This document shows, piece by piece, positions 1 to 7,196 of a DNA stretch of 28,413 nt. A program made the translations under genes and the position numbers. Below the pieces are notes generated by a model that saw nothing but the letters and a program-made list of their open reading frames with translations, had not been told where the DNA came from and did no database searches. The first letter of the stretch is position 1. Every line of letters starts with the position of its first letter. Origin of the DNA: a virus; IMG/VR virus record IMGVR_UViG_3300048908_000284, positions 1 through 28,413 of that record, one strand, 5' to 3'.

Positions 1-6
1 GGTCAT
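1..6 (-). CDS. Start of a further minus-strand gene (only two codons inside the window)
   Basis: The stop codon of the 60-aa gene to the right (TGA at 5-3) overlaps an ATG at 6-4 in the ATGA arrangement. The same overlap joins many other gene pairs in this window, so a translationally coupled gene probably begins here and runs off the left edge. Nothing can be said about its product. Its position after the cysteine-peptidase gene would suit a lysis gene such as a holin, but that is inferred from position only. Confidence 0.4.
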
Positions 7-185
7 GACTGGTCGGCTCCGTTCTCGGTGTCGGGTGCGCCGTACACGCCGTCGCTGTTGGGGGCGCCGAACTCGTTCTCGAGGACGGTGGCCTCGTCGG
101 TGTCGGTCGGGCCGTTGCCGGTGCGGATGAGGTGCTTGGCCTGGTCCTCGGGGGACATGTCCGGGGTATCGGGGCGGTCGGGCAT
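3..185 (-). CDS. Small acidic hypothetical protein (60 aa)
   Basis: A short ORF starting with ATG two bases after the stop of the cysteine-peptidase gene, so it is surely part of the same transcript. The protein is acidic and hydrophilic (many Asp, Glu, Pro, Gly and Asn), has no membrane segment or cysteine, and looks partly disordered. I do not recognise a family. The lack of a hydrophobic stretch argues against a holin. Its stop overlaps a possible next start (ATGA) at the window edge, which supports it being a real, coupled gene. Confidence 0.65.
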   Translation of the reverse strand: MPDRPDTPDMSPEDQAKHLIRTGNGPTDTDEATVLENEFGAPNSDGVYGAPDTENGADQS

Positions 186-187
186 GG

Positions 188-1087
188 TCAGACTCCGTTC
201 TGGGTGAGGAGGTCGCGCATCTTGGCGGCCAGGTCCTCGGCGGTGATGGCGGGCGCAGGTTCCGGCGCCGGGCTCGGCTCGGGAGTCGGGGCGGGCTGGG
301 GCTGCGGGATCGGGTTGGGTTCGCCGGTGAGGGAGGCGAACTGCTCGCCCAGGGCGTAGAAGGAGGATGCGCCGGTGAAGTAGGCGGCCGCCTTGGTCAG
401 GCCGTCCGCGTCCAGCACCACCCAGGCCTCGTCGACGTATTTCCGCCAGAAAGCCTCGGTCATCTCGGCTTCTTCGCCCCAGGTGACCAGGCCGAACTTG
501 CCGTTGCCGTAGGCGCCGACGATGACGCAGTGCCCGCCCTCCACCTGCGCGCCCCGGGTGACGTCCCAGGTCTTGCCCTGGTTGAACTGGCGCATCGCGG
601 AGTCGGGGAAGTTCAGGCCGACGTACACGGCGCCGAACACGCTGATGGCCTGCTTGATCTCGGTCAGGTTGGAGACGTCCAGGGCCGCATACGCGACGAT
701 CTGGTGGCCCTCGAGACCCTTGGTGCGCCAGTAGCCGAGGACGTCCTGGCAGTAGGCGCCGGTGTCCGTGTTCGGGTCGGTCGGGGTGTAGCCGGTGATC
801 GCCGAGTACATGCCGAGGACGTTCGCCTCGGTCGGGACGACCTCGGCGCCGGTCCCGTAGAAGGTGAGCTGGTTGACCATGTGGCCGACGCCGGCGCAGG
901 TGCAGTCACCGACGGCGTCGTTGGCGTACATGGGCCAGCGGATGCTGTTGGACTGCCAGTCGGCCGAGGCGGCCGAGGCGGGCGGTGCAGCGAGCCGCTC
1001 CTGCAGGACTTCGGACAGCTTCAGGTGCGGGCGCGCGGGCTGCGCCGGCAACTTCCCGAGCGGATACTGGCGTTGCGTGGACCCCAC
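188..1087 (-). CDS. Papain-like (C1-type) cysteine peptidase fold protein, possible lysin or virion-associated protease
   Basis: The frame is open up to 1201. I prefer the GTG at 1087 because GAAGG and AAGGGG sit just upstream, giving 299 aa; an ATG at 1117 is the alternative. Residues 55-70 hold a NDAVGDCTCAG motif (Cys62 and Cys64) like the C1 nucleophile loop. GGHCVIVGAYG follows with His186, then a TWG at 202-204 where papain has Asn-Ser-Trp-Gly. Residues of about 250-280 form a Pro-Glu-Ala linker (PQPQPAPTPEPSP type), followed by a short helical tail. Proteins like this recur in actinobacterial phages, but their role is unsettled. Position after the tail genes fits a lysis or particle-associated enzyme. 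The classical Asn is not evident, so activity is unproven. No signal peptide is visible. It heads a small minus-strand cluster that may have its own promoter, because plus-strand genes separate it from the tail operon. Confidence 0.7.
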   Translation of the reverse strand: MGSTQRQYPLGKLPAQPARPHLKLSEVLQERLAAPPASAASADWQSNSIRWPMYANDAVGDCTCAGVGHMVNQLTFYGTGAEVVPTEANVLGMYSAITGYTPTDPNTDTGAYCQDVLGYWRTKGLEGHQIVAYAALDVSNLTEIKQAISVFGAVYVGLNFPDSAMRQFNQGKTWDVTRGAQVEGGHCVIVGAYGNGKFGLVTWGEEAEMTEAFWRKYVDEAWVVLDADGLTKAAAYFTGASSFYALGEQFASLTGEPNPIPQPQPAPTPEPSPAPEPAPAITAEDLAAKMRDLLTQNGV

Positions 1088-1104
1088 CGGAACCCCTTGC
1101 CTTC

Positions 1105-1120
1105 GAAATGCACACATTTC
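1105..1120. promoter_or_regulatory. Palindrome GAAATG-CACA-CATTTC upstream of the cysteine-peptidase gene
   Basis: A perfect 6-bp inverted repeat around a 4-bp centre lies 18 bases before the preferred GTG start at 1087. It is AT-rich against the local GC-rich background and could be an operator or a short RNA hairpin near the ribosome site. It overlaps the alternative ATG start at 1117. Function is inferred from position only. Confidence 0.35.
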
Positions 1121-1138
1121 ACGGGTCTTACTCTTCGC

Positions 1139-1149
1139 TTCAAAGGCTA
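1139..1149 (-). promoter_or_regulatory. TAGCCTTTGAA box, shared with the divergent late control region
   Basis: On the minus strand this 11-mer reads TAGCCTTTGAA, pointing toward the cysteine-peptidase gene. The same 11 bases occur on the plus strand at 19271-19281, pointing toward the terminase block, and its core GCCTTTGA also occurs facing the scaffold/capsid operon (19258-19251). Three copies, each upstream of and pointing to a phage operon, suggest a promoter element or activator site. No biochemical support is available. Confidence 0.45.
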
Positions 1150-1165
1150 GGGACTTTTGCGTCAG

Positions 1166-1201
1166 GTGTTCCCCCGGCTCGGATCGGGGCCGGGGGAACA
1201 C
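1166..1201. repeat. Perfect 13-bp inverted repeat (strong hairpin) between divergent genes
   Basis: GTGTTCCCCCGGC at 1166-1178 pairs exactly with GCCGGGGGAACAC at 1189-1201, leaving a 10-base loop. No T-run follows on either strand. It sits between the cysteine-peptidase gene (minus) and the 85-aa gene (plus). It could stop late transcription arriving antisense through the plus-strand pair, or be an operator or leader hairpin. A single copy is present, so it is not a CRISPR array. Confidence 0.55.
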
Positions 1202-1229
1202 GCGCTCCGAACGTGCTTACGCTCGGGAT

Positions 1230-1487
1230 ATGCCGCCGAGGAACACCGCCCGCACCCTCGTCCTGGCCCGCACACTGCAGGAGTTCCACGCCTGGTGCCG
1301 CCAGACCAACACCAGCCCCCGCGACCGTTCTGTCCTGTACGCCGCCGGGCCCCACGTCTTGCACAGCCTCGGCGCTGTCCGGATCGTCCGGCACGGCGAT
1401 TGGCAGGACCGGCCGGACGGCTGCGCCCTTGAGGCTGCCGTCGCACGGCTCGAGGCCCGACGCGAGCCTGAGAGCATCGCAGCATGA
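1230..1487 (+). CDS. Small hypothetical protein (85 aa), moron-like gene
   Basis: The ATG at 1230 is chosen because the coding character begins there and there is no purine-rich ribosome site before it. A TACGCT sequence lies six bases upstream, so a leaderless transcript is possible. The protein begins with a basic stretch, then shows FHAWCRQ, SPRDRSVLYAAGPH and VRIVRHGDWQ patterns, and ends in a helical Ala/Arg/Glu-rich tail. Short proteins with this SPRDRSV-type pattern seem common in actinobacterial phages, but I know no assigned function. It overlaps the next gene by ATGA, so the two are co-translated. The pair runs opposite to the surrounding late genes, which suggests an accessory insertion with its own promoter. 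Confidence 0.7.
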   Translation: MPPRNTARTLVLARTLQEFHAWCRQTNTSPRDRSVLYAAGPHVLHSLGAVRIVRHGDWQDRPDGCALEAAVARLEARREPESIAA

Positions 1488-1843
1488 CCCGCCGCACAAG
1501 CGATCCGGCATGGCGCAAGCTCGAGCCCACAGAGACGCCGCCGTTGGGCGCGCACATCATCGAGTACGACGTCACGCCGGGCCTGCACGAGTGGATCGGT
1601 GAGCAGATCGACCAGGCGCAGACCGCAACGGAGATCGGCTCCGTGGAAGACCGCTGGTGTGCCGCCCACCGGAAAATCCTCGAGGCCCACCCCTACACGA
1701 ACTCGGTCGTAGCGCCCGACTATGGGGCGCCCGGCGCGCCGTTCGGCTGCCAGACCTGCCACGACTGGGACGGCGCCACCCTCGGATTCGGCAACTGCGC
1801 CACGGTTCTCGCCCTCGCCGAGGGCTACGGCCTGGACGACTGA
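1484..1843 (+). CDS. DUF6221-like Cys-containing protein (119 aa)
   Basis: Starts in an ATGA overlap with the 85-aa gene. The N-terminal half contains LHEWIGEQI and DRWCAAHRKILEAH. The C-terminal half has a CQTC pair, an isolated Cys in FGNCATVLALAEGYGL, and ends at once after that motif. The layout (amphipathic N-terminal helix, His/Arg-rich middle, CxxC, then a Cys followed by a Leu-Ala-rich helix) resembles the Streptomyces DUF6221 family as I remember it, and a zinc site is plausible. A clear relative is encoded at 24488-25060 in this window, sharing the WCAA/RCAA, LExH, CxxC and AEGYGL elements. The molecular role is unknown. It ends 11 bases before the convergent 91-aa gene. Confidence 0.75.
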   Translation: MTRRTSDPAWRKLEPTETPPLGAHIIEYDVTPGLHEWIGEQIDQAQTATEIGSVEDRWCAAHRKILEAHPYTNSVVAPDYGAPGAPFGCQTCHDWDGATLGFGNCATVLALAEGYGLDD

Positions 1844-1854
1844 TCTCCGCCCCC

Positions 1855-2130
1855 TCATGCAGAGGCCACTTCCAGGGCGATCAACTCTCCGTAGACGGCC
1901 CGGAACTGATCTGGCGTCCACGCCCGGCCCGCGGCCAGGAACACCGGGTCCAGGCGCATCCCGCCCACGGCGGCCGGGTCGACGAACATCGCCCACGCCA
2001 CCACGGTGGACGGGGTCGGCACGCCCATGGTGGTGGCGGGCGCATACGCGTCCACGTGCAGGCCTGGCGGTGCGGCCACAATGCCCGCCACGGGCAGCAC
2101 GGGAGCACTCTCCTCGGTGATGAGCGGCAT
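1855..2130 (-). CDS. Hypothetical protein at the end of the tail operon (91 aa)
   Basis: Starts with ATG after a good ribosome site (GGGAGAGGGAG) 13 bases beyond the stop of the tailspike gene, so it is the last gene of the tail operon. The protein is rich in Ala, Val and Pro. It has two Thr/Ala/Val stretches, then DPVFLAAGRAWTPDQFRAV near the C-terminus, which looks like a short helical domain. I do not recognise a family. Small proteins downstream of tailspikes are often chaperones, fibre accessories or bridging proteins, but nothing here proves such a role. Confidence 0.7.
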   Translation of the reverse strand: MPLITEESAPVLPVAGIVAAPPGLHVDAYAPATTMGVPTPSTVVAWAMFVDPAAVGGMRLDPVFLAAGRAWTPDQFRAVYGELIALEVASA

Positions 2131-2143
2131 ACACTCCCTCTCC

Positions 2144-4030
2144 CTACGCAGGCTCGAAGATCACATACGCGACGGTCGACGTGTCGCCGGCGTTGGTCGA
2201 CTTCACCTGGAACGAGGTACCAGCGGTACGGGCCGACACGTACGCCGAGCCAGGGGTACCGCCCGGTGTCTGGATCGCCAGGAGGATCCGGCTGGTTGCG
2301 GTGACGGACGTGTTGGCGACGGTGACCGCGGTCGTGCCGTTCAACGTGGCGACGCCCATGCGGGCGTTGATGCCCTCCTTGATGCCGATGCCGCCGCCCG
2401 CACTGCCCAGGTTGAGGGCCTTGCTGGTGCCGTCCCAGATGTTCCACTGCCCGCCGGACTGGCCGGACGCGGCGGCCAGGTAGCCGCCGACGTTCAAGTT
2501 GCCGCCGACGTCCGTGGGCGGGGCCAGTGCATCGACCGGCGCCGCGGTGGTGCCGGTGCGTTCGGCAATGTTGAGGCCGCGGCGCAGGACGGCGTTGCCG
2601 CCCCCATCGGACCAGCCGGCGGTCGCGGCGTGCAGGAATCCGGCGGCCACGGCCACAAACGTGCAGCCGGTGAAGCGGGCGCCGTATTGCGGGGAGTTGG
2701 TGCCGGTACCGGTGTCGTCGATGCCCGGGTAGCAGGTGACCAGGCCGACGACGATGGGCACGGTGGCCGCGTTGCAGTTGAGGCCTGCGAAGCCGCCGCC
2801 GCCCGCGCCGCCGTTGCGGCCGTCCCTTCGGGTGAGGAGGTTGTCGATCTGGATGGGGGTGGCGCCGGTGGCGTCGATGAGGACGCCGTTGCCGCCGTTG
2901 CGGTCGGTCGAGCAGTTGCTCATGAGCATGCCGCCGGAGCCGGTCCAGTTGCCCCAGGCGCCGGTGATGCGGAAGCCGTGCGATCCGCACCATTCGGCGC
3001 GGCAGTTCGTCAGCTGGGTGTTGGTGCAGTTGGTGAGGACGATGCCCTGGGCGTAGCAGCCGATGACCTGCACGTCGTCCAGGGTGAGGTCGGTGTTGCC
3101 GACGAACAGGATCCCGTTGCTGTGGCAGTTGTCGACCATGACGTGGTGCAGGCGCCACGAGAAGGGGCACTTCCCGTCCGTGCGGGACGCGGTGACGATG
3201 CCGTTGTTGGGCATCTGCCGCACGCACACGTTGTCCAGCACCACGTTCTGCACGTTGCCGATTGCGTAGATGCCGTCGATGGTGGTGCCGGTGAGCTGCG
3301 AACCGTCGATCATCAGGTTGGTGATGCGCTGCTCGCCGCTGATGTCGGGGTGGATGCCGTCGGTGGCATCGCCGACGATCCTCAGGACGCTCGTGCCGGT
3401 GAACGGGGTCTGCGGCTGGATGTAGCAGGGGTACTCCACGCCAGTCATGCCGGGGCCGACCATCAGGTTGGCGTGCGCCCCGAGCAGGGTGACCCCGTTG
3501 AGGAGATCCAGGGTGGCGGTCGTCTTGTACACGCCGCGGGGGAAGTAGACGGTGCCGCCGGGCGGGCAGGCGTTGATGGCGGCCTGGATGGCGGTGGTGT
3601 CGTCGTGGACGCCGTCGCCGACGGCACCGTAGGCGGTGACGATGAGCCAGTCCAGGGCCTTGCGGAGCTGCGTGGCTGGGACCTGGCCGCTGCTGTCGAG
3701 GGTGGCGAGCCCGTTGGGTGCGCCGGCTTCGGCGATGAACGCGGCGAGCGTGCTGCCGGTGTCGGTGGCGGCCATGACGTAGCGGCGCCCGTACCCGAAG
3801 TCGACGTACAGCGAGGTGACGCCGTCGGGACCGTAGAAGGCTACGGCGCCGTCGGAATCTGCCGTGACGGTGGTGATAGGGGTGCCGGTCAGGTCGGTGA
3901 GGTCGGTGAGCTGGGTTCCTCCGCTGAGGGCATTCCAGACGGTGCCGACGGCAGCCGGCCGCAGAAGGAGGCTGGTGCCGACCTTCTCCATGGCGTAGTC
4001 GGAGGGGCTGCCGCCGAACTGATGACGCAT
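2144..4030 (-). CDS. Tailspike with pectate-lyase-type right-handed beta-helix (628 aa)
   Basis: Likely receptor-binding spike and possible polysaccharide depolymerase at the tail tip. The ATG follows an AAAGGAA ribosome site. Residues 1-110 form a particle-attachment region with a Gly/Asp beta segment and the linker GLATLDSSGQVPATQL. Residues of about 125-190 match the start of pectate-lyase-3 folds: VTAYGAVGDGVHDDTTAI, then GGTVYFPRGVYKT. Residues 200-480 show repeated short strands rich in Asn, Gly, Val and Ile (such as GIYAIGNVQNVVLDN and NGILFVGNTDLTLDD), typical of beta-helix coils. The last 80 or so residues form a separate beta-rich domain (TLNGTTAVTVANTSV) that may trimerise or bind the receptor. 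Catalytic acids cannot be named safely by eye, so enzyme activity is inferred from the fold. Confidence 0.88.
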   Translation of the reverse strand: MRHQFGGSPSDYAMEKVGTSLLLRPAAVGTVWNALSGGTQLTDLTDLTGTPITTVTADSDGAVAFYGPDGVTSLYVDFGYGRRYVMAATDTGSTLAAFIAEAGAPNGLATLDSSGQVPATQLRKALDWLIVTAYGAVGDGVHDDTTAIQAAINACPPGGTVYFPRGVYKTTATLDLLNGVTLLGAHANLMVGPGMTGVEYPCYIQPQTPFTGTSVLRIVGDATDGIHPDISGEQRITNLMIDGSQLTGTTIDGIYAIGNVQNVVLDNVCVRQMPNNGIVTASRTDGKCPFSWRLHHVMVDNCHSNGILFVGNTDLTLDDVQVIGCYAQGIVLTNCTNTQLTNCRAEWCGSHGFRITGAWGNWTGSGGMLMSNCSTDRNGGNGVLIDATGATPIQIDNLLTRRDGRNGGAGGGGFAGLNCNAATVPIVVGLVTCYPGIDDTGTGTNSPQYGARFTGCTFVAVAAGFLHAATAGWSDGGGNAVLRRGLNIAERTGTTAAPVDALAPPTDVGGNLNVGGYLAAASGQSGGQWNIWDGTSKALNLGSAGGGIGIKEGINARMGVATLNGTTAVTVANTSVTATSRILLAIQTPGGTPGSAYVSARTAGTSFQVKSTNAGDTSTVAYVIFEPA

Positions 4031-4049
4031 GGGAATTCCTTTCGGCGGC

Positions 4050-5063
4050 TCAGTCGAGCCAGTAGGAGCCGTCGAGGGTCAGCACGTCGTCGGTGCGGAT
4101 GTTGAACGGCGTGTTGTTGAACAGGGAGTAGGAGTTGGGGACGGCGCTGCTGGTGTTGCCGTTCGTCATCGAGTAACGGAAGCGGGCGATCTTCGACTGG
4201 GATTCGGTGGGGAAGACCATCGCGACACCGACAGCGGAGCCCTCACCGTTGGAGCTGGTGAAGTTCCACATGAACAGGGACCGTTGCGCGTAGGTGGCGG
4301 GCAGGCCAGGCGGCAGGGACACCTGCAGCGGGTCGGTGTATGCGCCCGGGTTCCCGGTCGGCACGAGGTGGATAGTCAGGTCGACGCGCTTTCCGACGAC
4401 CTGGACGCGGCCGATGTTCGTGCTCCCGGACCCCCAGTTGATCGTGGACGTGCCGGCGGACCACACCGGGGTGTAGGTGAACGACTTCTGGCCTGCGGAG
4501 GCCAGCCACAGCCAGTCCGCGCCGTCCCCGACATACAGGTCGGTGCCCTCCACGAGAAGGCTGTTCTTCGCGGACGGCCTGCGCCCGCCGGGCACGCTGG
4601 GGAACACGCCGCGCCCGGTCAGGTACCGCTTGTCGACGACGTTCGCGGCGGTGACGACGGAGGACCCGGCGGCGACGGTGCACTGAGCGAGGGGGATCTC
4701 CCACACCCCGGTCTCATCCTGCGTGAGGGTGGGGGCGGTGGCGCCGCCGGTCTTGTACACGGCGGTGACGCTGTTGGCGCCCTGGTCCGCGCGCAGCACC
4801 ACCAGGTCGACGCGGGCGACGCTGCCCGCGTTCGCCGGGACGGACAGGTTCTTGGTGGCGTCCAGGCTGTAGTAGAAGCCGTTGACGAACGCCATGCCGG
4901 CGCCGACGGCGACGGTTCCGGCACCGGAGCCGGTGACCTTCAGGACGGTGCTGTTGGGGTCTTCGGTGTGGACGCCGTCCGACCCCCACCGGCGGGCCAT
5001 CCGTGACCACTGCAGCTCGGTGGTGATGGGCGCCCCGTCGAACGGCGCGGAGAACTCAGCCAT
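4050..5063 (-). CDS. Minor tail protein, probable tail-tip or upper-baseplate component (337 aa)
   Basis: The open frame runs further upstream, but the ATG at 5063 is right: it lies two bases after the stop of the Gp37-like gene, and coding character starts there. The N-terminal 150 or so residues (APFDGAP, GAGMAFVNGFYYSLD, ARVDLVVLRAD, VVDKRYLTGRG) resemble the beta-rich N-terminal domain of many actinophage minor tail proteins that sits between the tail hub and the spike. The C-terminal half has the pattern VEGTDLYVGDGADWLWLA, then a beta-sandwich-like section ending LTLDGSYWLD. It lies between the Gp37-like gene and the tailspike, so it probably builds the tail tip or helps bind the host. 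Confidence 0.8.
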   Translation of the reverse strand: MAEFSAPFDGAPITTELQWSRMARRWGSDGVHTEDPNSTVLKVTGSGAGTVAVGAGMAFVNGFYYSLDATKNLSVPANAGSVARVDLVVLRADQGANSVTAVYKTGGATAPTLTQDETGVWEIPLAQCTVAAGSSVVTAANVVDKRYLTGRGVFPSVPGGRRPSAKNSLLVEGTDLYVGDGADWLWLASAGQKSFTYTPVWSAGTSTINWGSGSTNIGRVQVVGKRVDLTIHLVPTGNPGAYTDPLQVSLPPGLPATYAQRSLFMWNFTSSNGEGSAVGVAMVFPTESQSKIARFRYSMTNGNTSSAVPNSYSLFNNTPFNIRTDDVLTLDGSYWLD

Positions 5064-5065
5064 GG

Positions 5066-6244
5066 TCAGGCCGCCTTCCTGGTCTGCAGGCGCCTGATGT
5101 CTTTCTTCAGGGAGCCGATGAATGAGTAGATGCGGGCGACCGTGCTGGTGCCCGTCCCGTCGCCGCCGACGGTGACGCTGGCCTTCAGCCCTTCGGTGGC
5201 CGTGCAGGTCAGGGAGACCTCGCGGGCGACGTCGGTGTACCAGTCGCCGCGCACGTCCGCGGCGATGGTGTCGCCGACGTTGTAGTCGCGGCCGTAGCGC
5301 AGCTGGGGGATGTCGATGGGGCTGATGGACAGGGAACCTTGTCCGGCGCCGTTGGCGAGGGCCTCGGCACCGGCCTGGTTCATCTGCGCGGTCAGGTCGA
5401 CGGATGCGGTGTCCACGCTGGTGAGGTCGACGAACTGCTCGATGACCAGGCCCGGGAAGAGGGGGTCGGTGCGGTCGTAGATCTGGCACACCCGCGGGCT
5501 TGGGCTGCCGCCGGCGACGACGAGGGCGCGCGTGCAGGTGGGCGGGGTGGTGGAGTAGGTGGCGTCGGTGAGGTTCCCGAACCGGAAGCTGAAGCGGGCT
5601 GTGCTCGTACGGTCCACCGGTGTGTACACCTGGAACTGCAGCCCGGCCCCGACCTGCACGACGCGGATGCCGAGCCCCGCGCTGTTGGCGATGTCGCCGA
5701 GGACTGCGAGGAGGTTGTCGAACTGGTTGACCTGCCGGGTGATGGTCGGGCCGCGCAGCCCGTCCGCGGCCAGGGTGAGGAGGCTGTTCTTGCGGGAGGT
5801 GAGGGCGCCCGGTCCGGCGTTCAGATTGACCAGGGCGCGCATCGCGGTCTCCGCCACCGTCGCACTGATCTTGTAGACGGACGCGGTCTGTGAGCCGATC
5901 GCAGCGGTCGGGGTGGGCCAGCACGTGTACTGGGCCAGCAGGCTGGTGTCGTCGACGCCGCTGACGGTGAGTTTCCCGGATCCGCCGTCGGCGGAGGATC
6001 GGGACCAGTCGACGGCGCGGATCGGCCCGGACATGACGGTCGCGTTGTCCGCAGTGCGGATGATCAGACCGTTGCCCTCGACGAGGAGGGGCGCCTTGTC
6101 GGAGTCGGCGGACACCTCGAGGGTGTAGGCGCCGACCGCGTTGTGGCGGGGGACGACGGTGAGGGAGGTGTAGTCATCGACCCGCCCGAGCCGGGCCAGA
6201 CTCGCATCGCGTACGTACACGCGCAGCGTGGTGTCGTCGGGCAC
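5066..6244 (-). CDS. Siphovirus ReqiPepy6 Gp37-like tail protein (392 aa)
   Basis: Recognised as the Gp37-like tail family found next to distal tail proteins in actinobacterial siphoviruses. It starts with GTG at 6244 after GAGAGGAGG. The N-terminus (LRVYVRDASLARLGRVDDYTSL, then AVGAYTLEVSADS) and the segment GNGLIIRTADNATVMSGPI are typical of the hub-forming domains of this group. The middle contains a helical insertion (ETAMRALVNLNAG) and a region with QFDNLLAVLGDIANSAGLGIRVV, as in gp27/Tal-type hub proteins. The C-terminus is beta-rich and ends in a basic helix. It probably forms the central hub below the distal tail ring, through which the tape measure and DNA exit. Confidence 0.85.
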   Translation of the reverse strand: MPDDTTLRVYVRDASLARLGRVDDYTSLTVVPRHNAVGAYTLEVSADSDKAPLLVEGNGLIIRTADNATVMSGPIRAVDWSRSSADGGSGKLTVSGVDDTSLLAQYTCWPTPTAAIGSQTASVYKISATVAETAMRALVNLNAGPGALTSRKNSLLTLAADGLRGPTITRQVNQFDNLLAVLGDIANSAGLGIRVVQVGAGLQFQVYTPVDRTSTARFSFRFGNLTDATYSTTPPTCTRALVVAGGSPSPRVCQIYDRTDPLFPGLVIEQFVDLTSVDTASVDLTAQMNQAGAEALANGAGQGSLSISPIDIPQLRYGRDYNVGDTIAADVRGDWYTDVAREVSLTCTATEGLKASVTVGGDGTGTSTVARIYSFIGSLKKDIRRLQTRKAA

Positions 6245-6258
6245 GAGGTGTCCTCCTC

Positions 6259-7194
6259 TCAGGCGGCCAGGTAGCGGGGCTGGTAGGTCATGCGGACGCG
6301 GGTGTTGCTGGTGGAGCCGGTCACCGTGAGCGTGAGGTCGTTGAGGCCGGGCTCAAGCGCCCACAGCGTGGAGGCGTCGGAGATGTCGCCCCACAGGTTG
6401 GTGGCCCCGTTGAGGAGGGCGGTCTGCTGGCGCTCCCGGGTGTCGATGACGATCGTGTCGCCGACGGTGATGGTGTGGGTGAGGACGAGGACCTCGCCGG
6501 TGGTGACGTTGGTGAGAGAGACCGCGGTGGCCGGGCCGGTGATGGTCCAGATCGGGAAGGCGTTGTCGTCGCCGTCGTTGTCGACCGTCACCGACCCGAG
6601 GACCTGGCTGTTGCCGACCGTGAGCGGCAGGAACGGGAAGAACGTCCCGGACACGGCGGCCCGCCACTCGGTGGTGATCTCGGCGCCGAGCCAGAACGGG
6701 GAGGGGCAGGCGAACGTCAGCACGCCCATGCACCAGCGGGCGCCGGCCGCATCCAGGGATTCGTCGCCTTCGAGGCCGGAGGTGTACCGGGCGGTGATGG
6801 TGCGGGCGGTGCCGTCGGCCTGGGTGACGGTGAGGGTGCCGTCGCCGCGCTTGGGGTTGACCGACCTGATCAGGGTGCGGCGCCGGGTCAGGTAGGCGGC
6901 TCTCGAGTCGTCGGCCCAGAACGCGATGGGCAGGGCGATCTCTTTGCCGCCCGCGCGGACCTGCCGGATCGCGTACCCGTCAATGCCGGGGGATTCGTCC
7001 TGGGTGTACGCGTAGACGGGCATGTCGAGGCCCTTGGCGCCAGGCTGTAGCACCCACCCGTTGGCCCAGTCGGAGAAGTTCGTCACGAGCCCGGCCGGGT
7101 CGGTGAACCAGACGGTGGGCATCTCGTTGATACGGGTGGGCCACGGGACGCCGGGCGGGGCCTCCGGTAGGGCGGTGGGTACGAGGAGGGGCAC
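6259..7194 (-). CDS. Distal tail protein, siphovirus Dit-like (311 aa)
   Basis: Starts with GTG two bases after the tape-measure stop; its ribosome site (GGGAGG) lies within the last tape-measure codons. The N-terminal 200 residues have the usual phage tail-component pattern: WFTDPAGLVTNFSDWANGW, a GIDGYAIRQVRAGGKEIALPIAFWAD strand pair, a helix with YLTRRRTLIRSVNP, then GTLTVTQADGTARTITARY, and CPSPFWLG at about residue 155. The C-terminal part is a beta-sandwich (DNDGDDNAFPIWTITGP) often seen in longer Dit proteins. The order tape measure, Dit, hub is standard in siphoviruses. It should form the ring joining the tail tube to the tail tip. Confidence 0.88.
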   Translation of the reverse strand: MPLLVPTALPEAPPGVPWPTRINEMPTVWFTDPAGLVTNFSDWANGWVLQPGAKGLDMPVYAYTQDESPGIDGYAIRQVRAGGKEIALPIAFWADDSRAAYLTRRRTLIRSVNPKRGDGTLTVTQADGTARTITARYTSGLEGDESLDAAGARWCMGVLTFACPSPFWLGAEITTEWRAAVSGTFFPFLPLTVGNSQVLGSVTVDNDGDDNAFPIWTITGPATAVSLTNVTTGEVLVLTHTITVGDTIVIDTRERQQTALLNGATNLWGDISDASTLWALEPGLNDLTLTVTGSTSNTRVRMTYQPRYLAA

Positions 7195-7196
7195 GG

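Noticed and set aside
1166-1201. Single CRISPR repeat with palindromic arms
   Set aside because: Only one copy exists, with no spacers or cas genes, so a hairpin or operator explains it better.
864-1229. Upstream extension of the 85-aa plus-strand gene
   Set aside because: It is antisense to the cysteine-peptidase gene and lacks protein-like pattern; the real start is ATG 1230.
2006-4105. Long plus-strand open frame opposite the tailspike gene
   Set aside because: Open antisense frames are common in GC-rich DNA. The translation is low-complexity Val/Gly/Ala/Asp-rich, while the minus strand encodes a clear beta-helix protein.
5064-5924. N-terminal extension of the 337-aa minor tail protein frame
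   Set aside because: It overlaps the Gp37-like gene in another frame and is Arg/His/Pro-rich shadow sequence; coding begins at ATG 5063.
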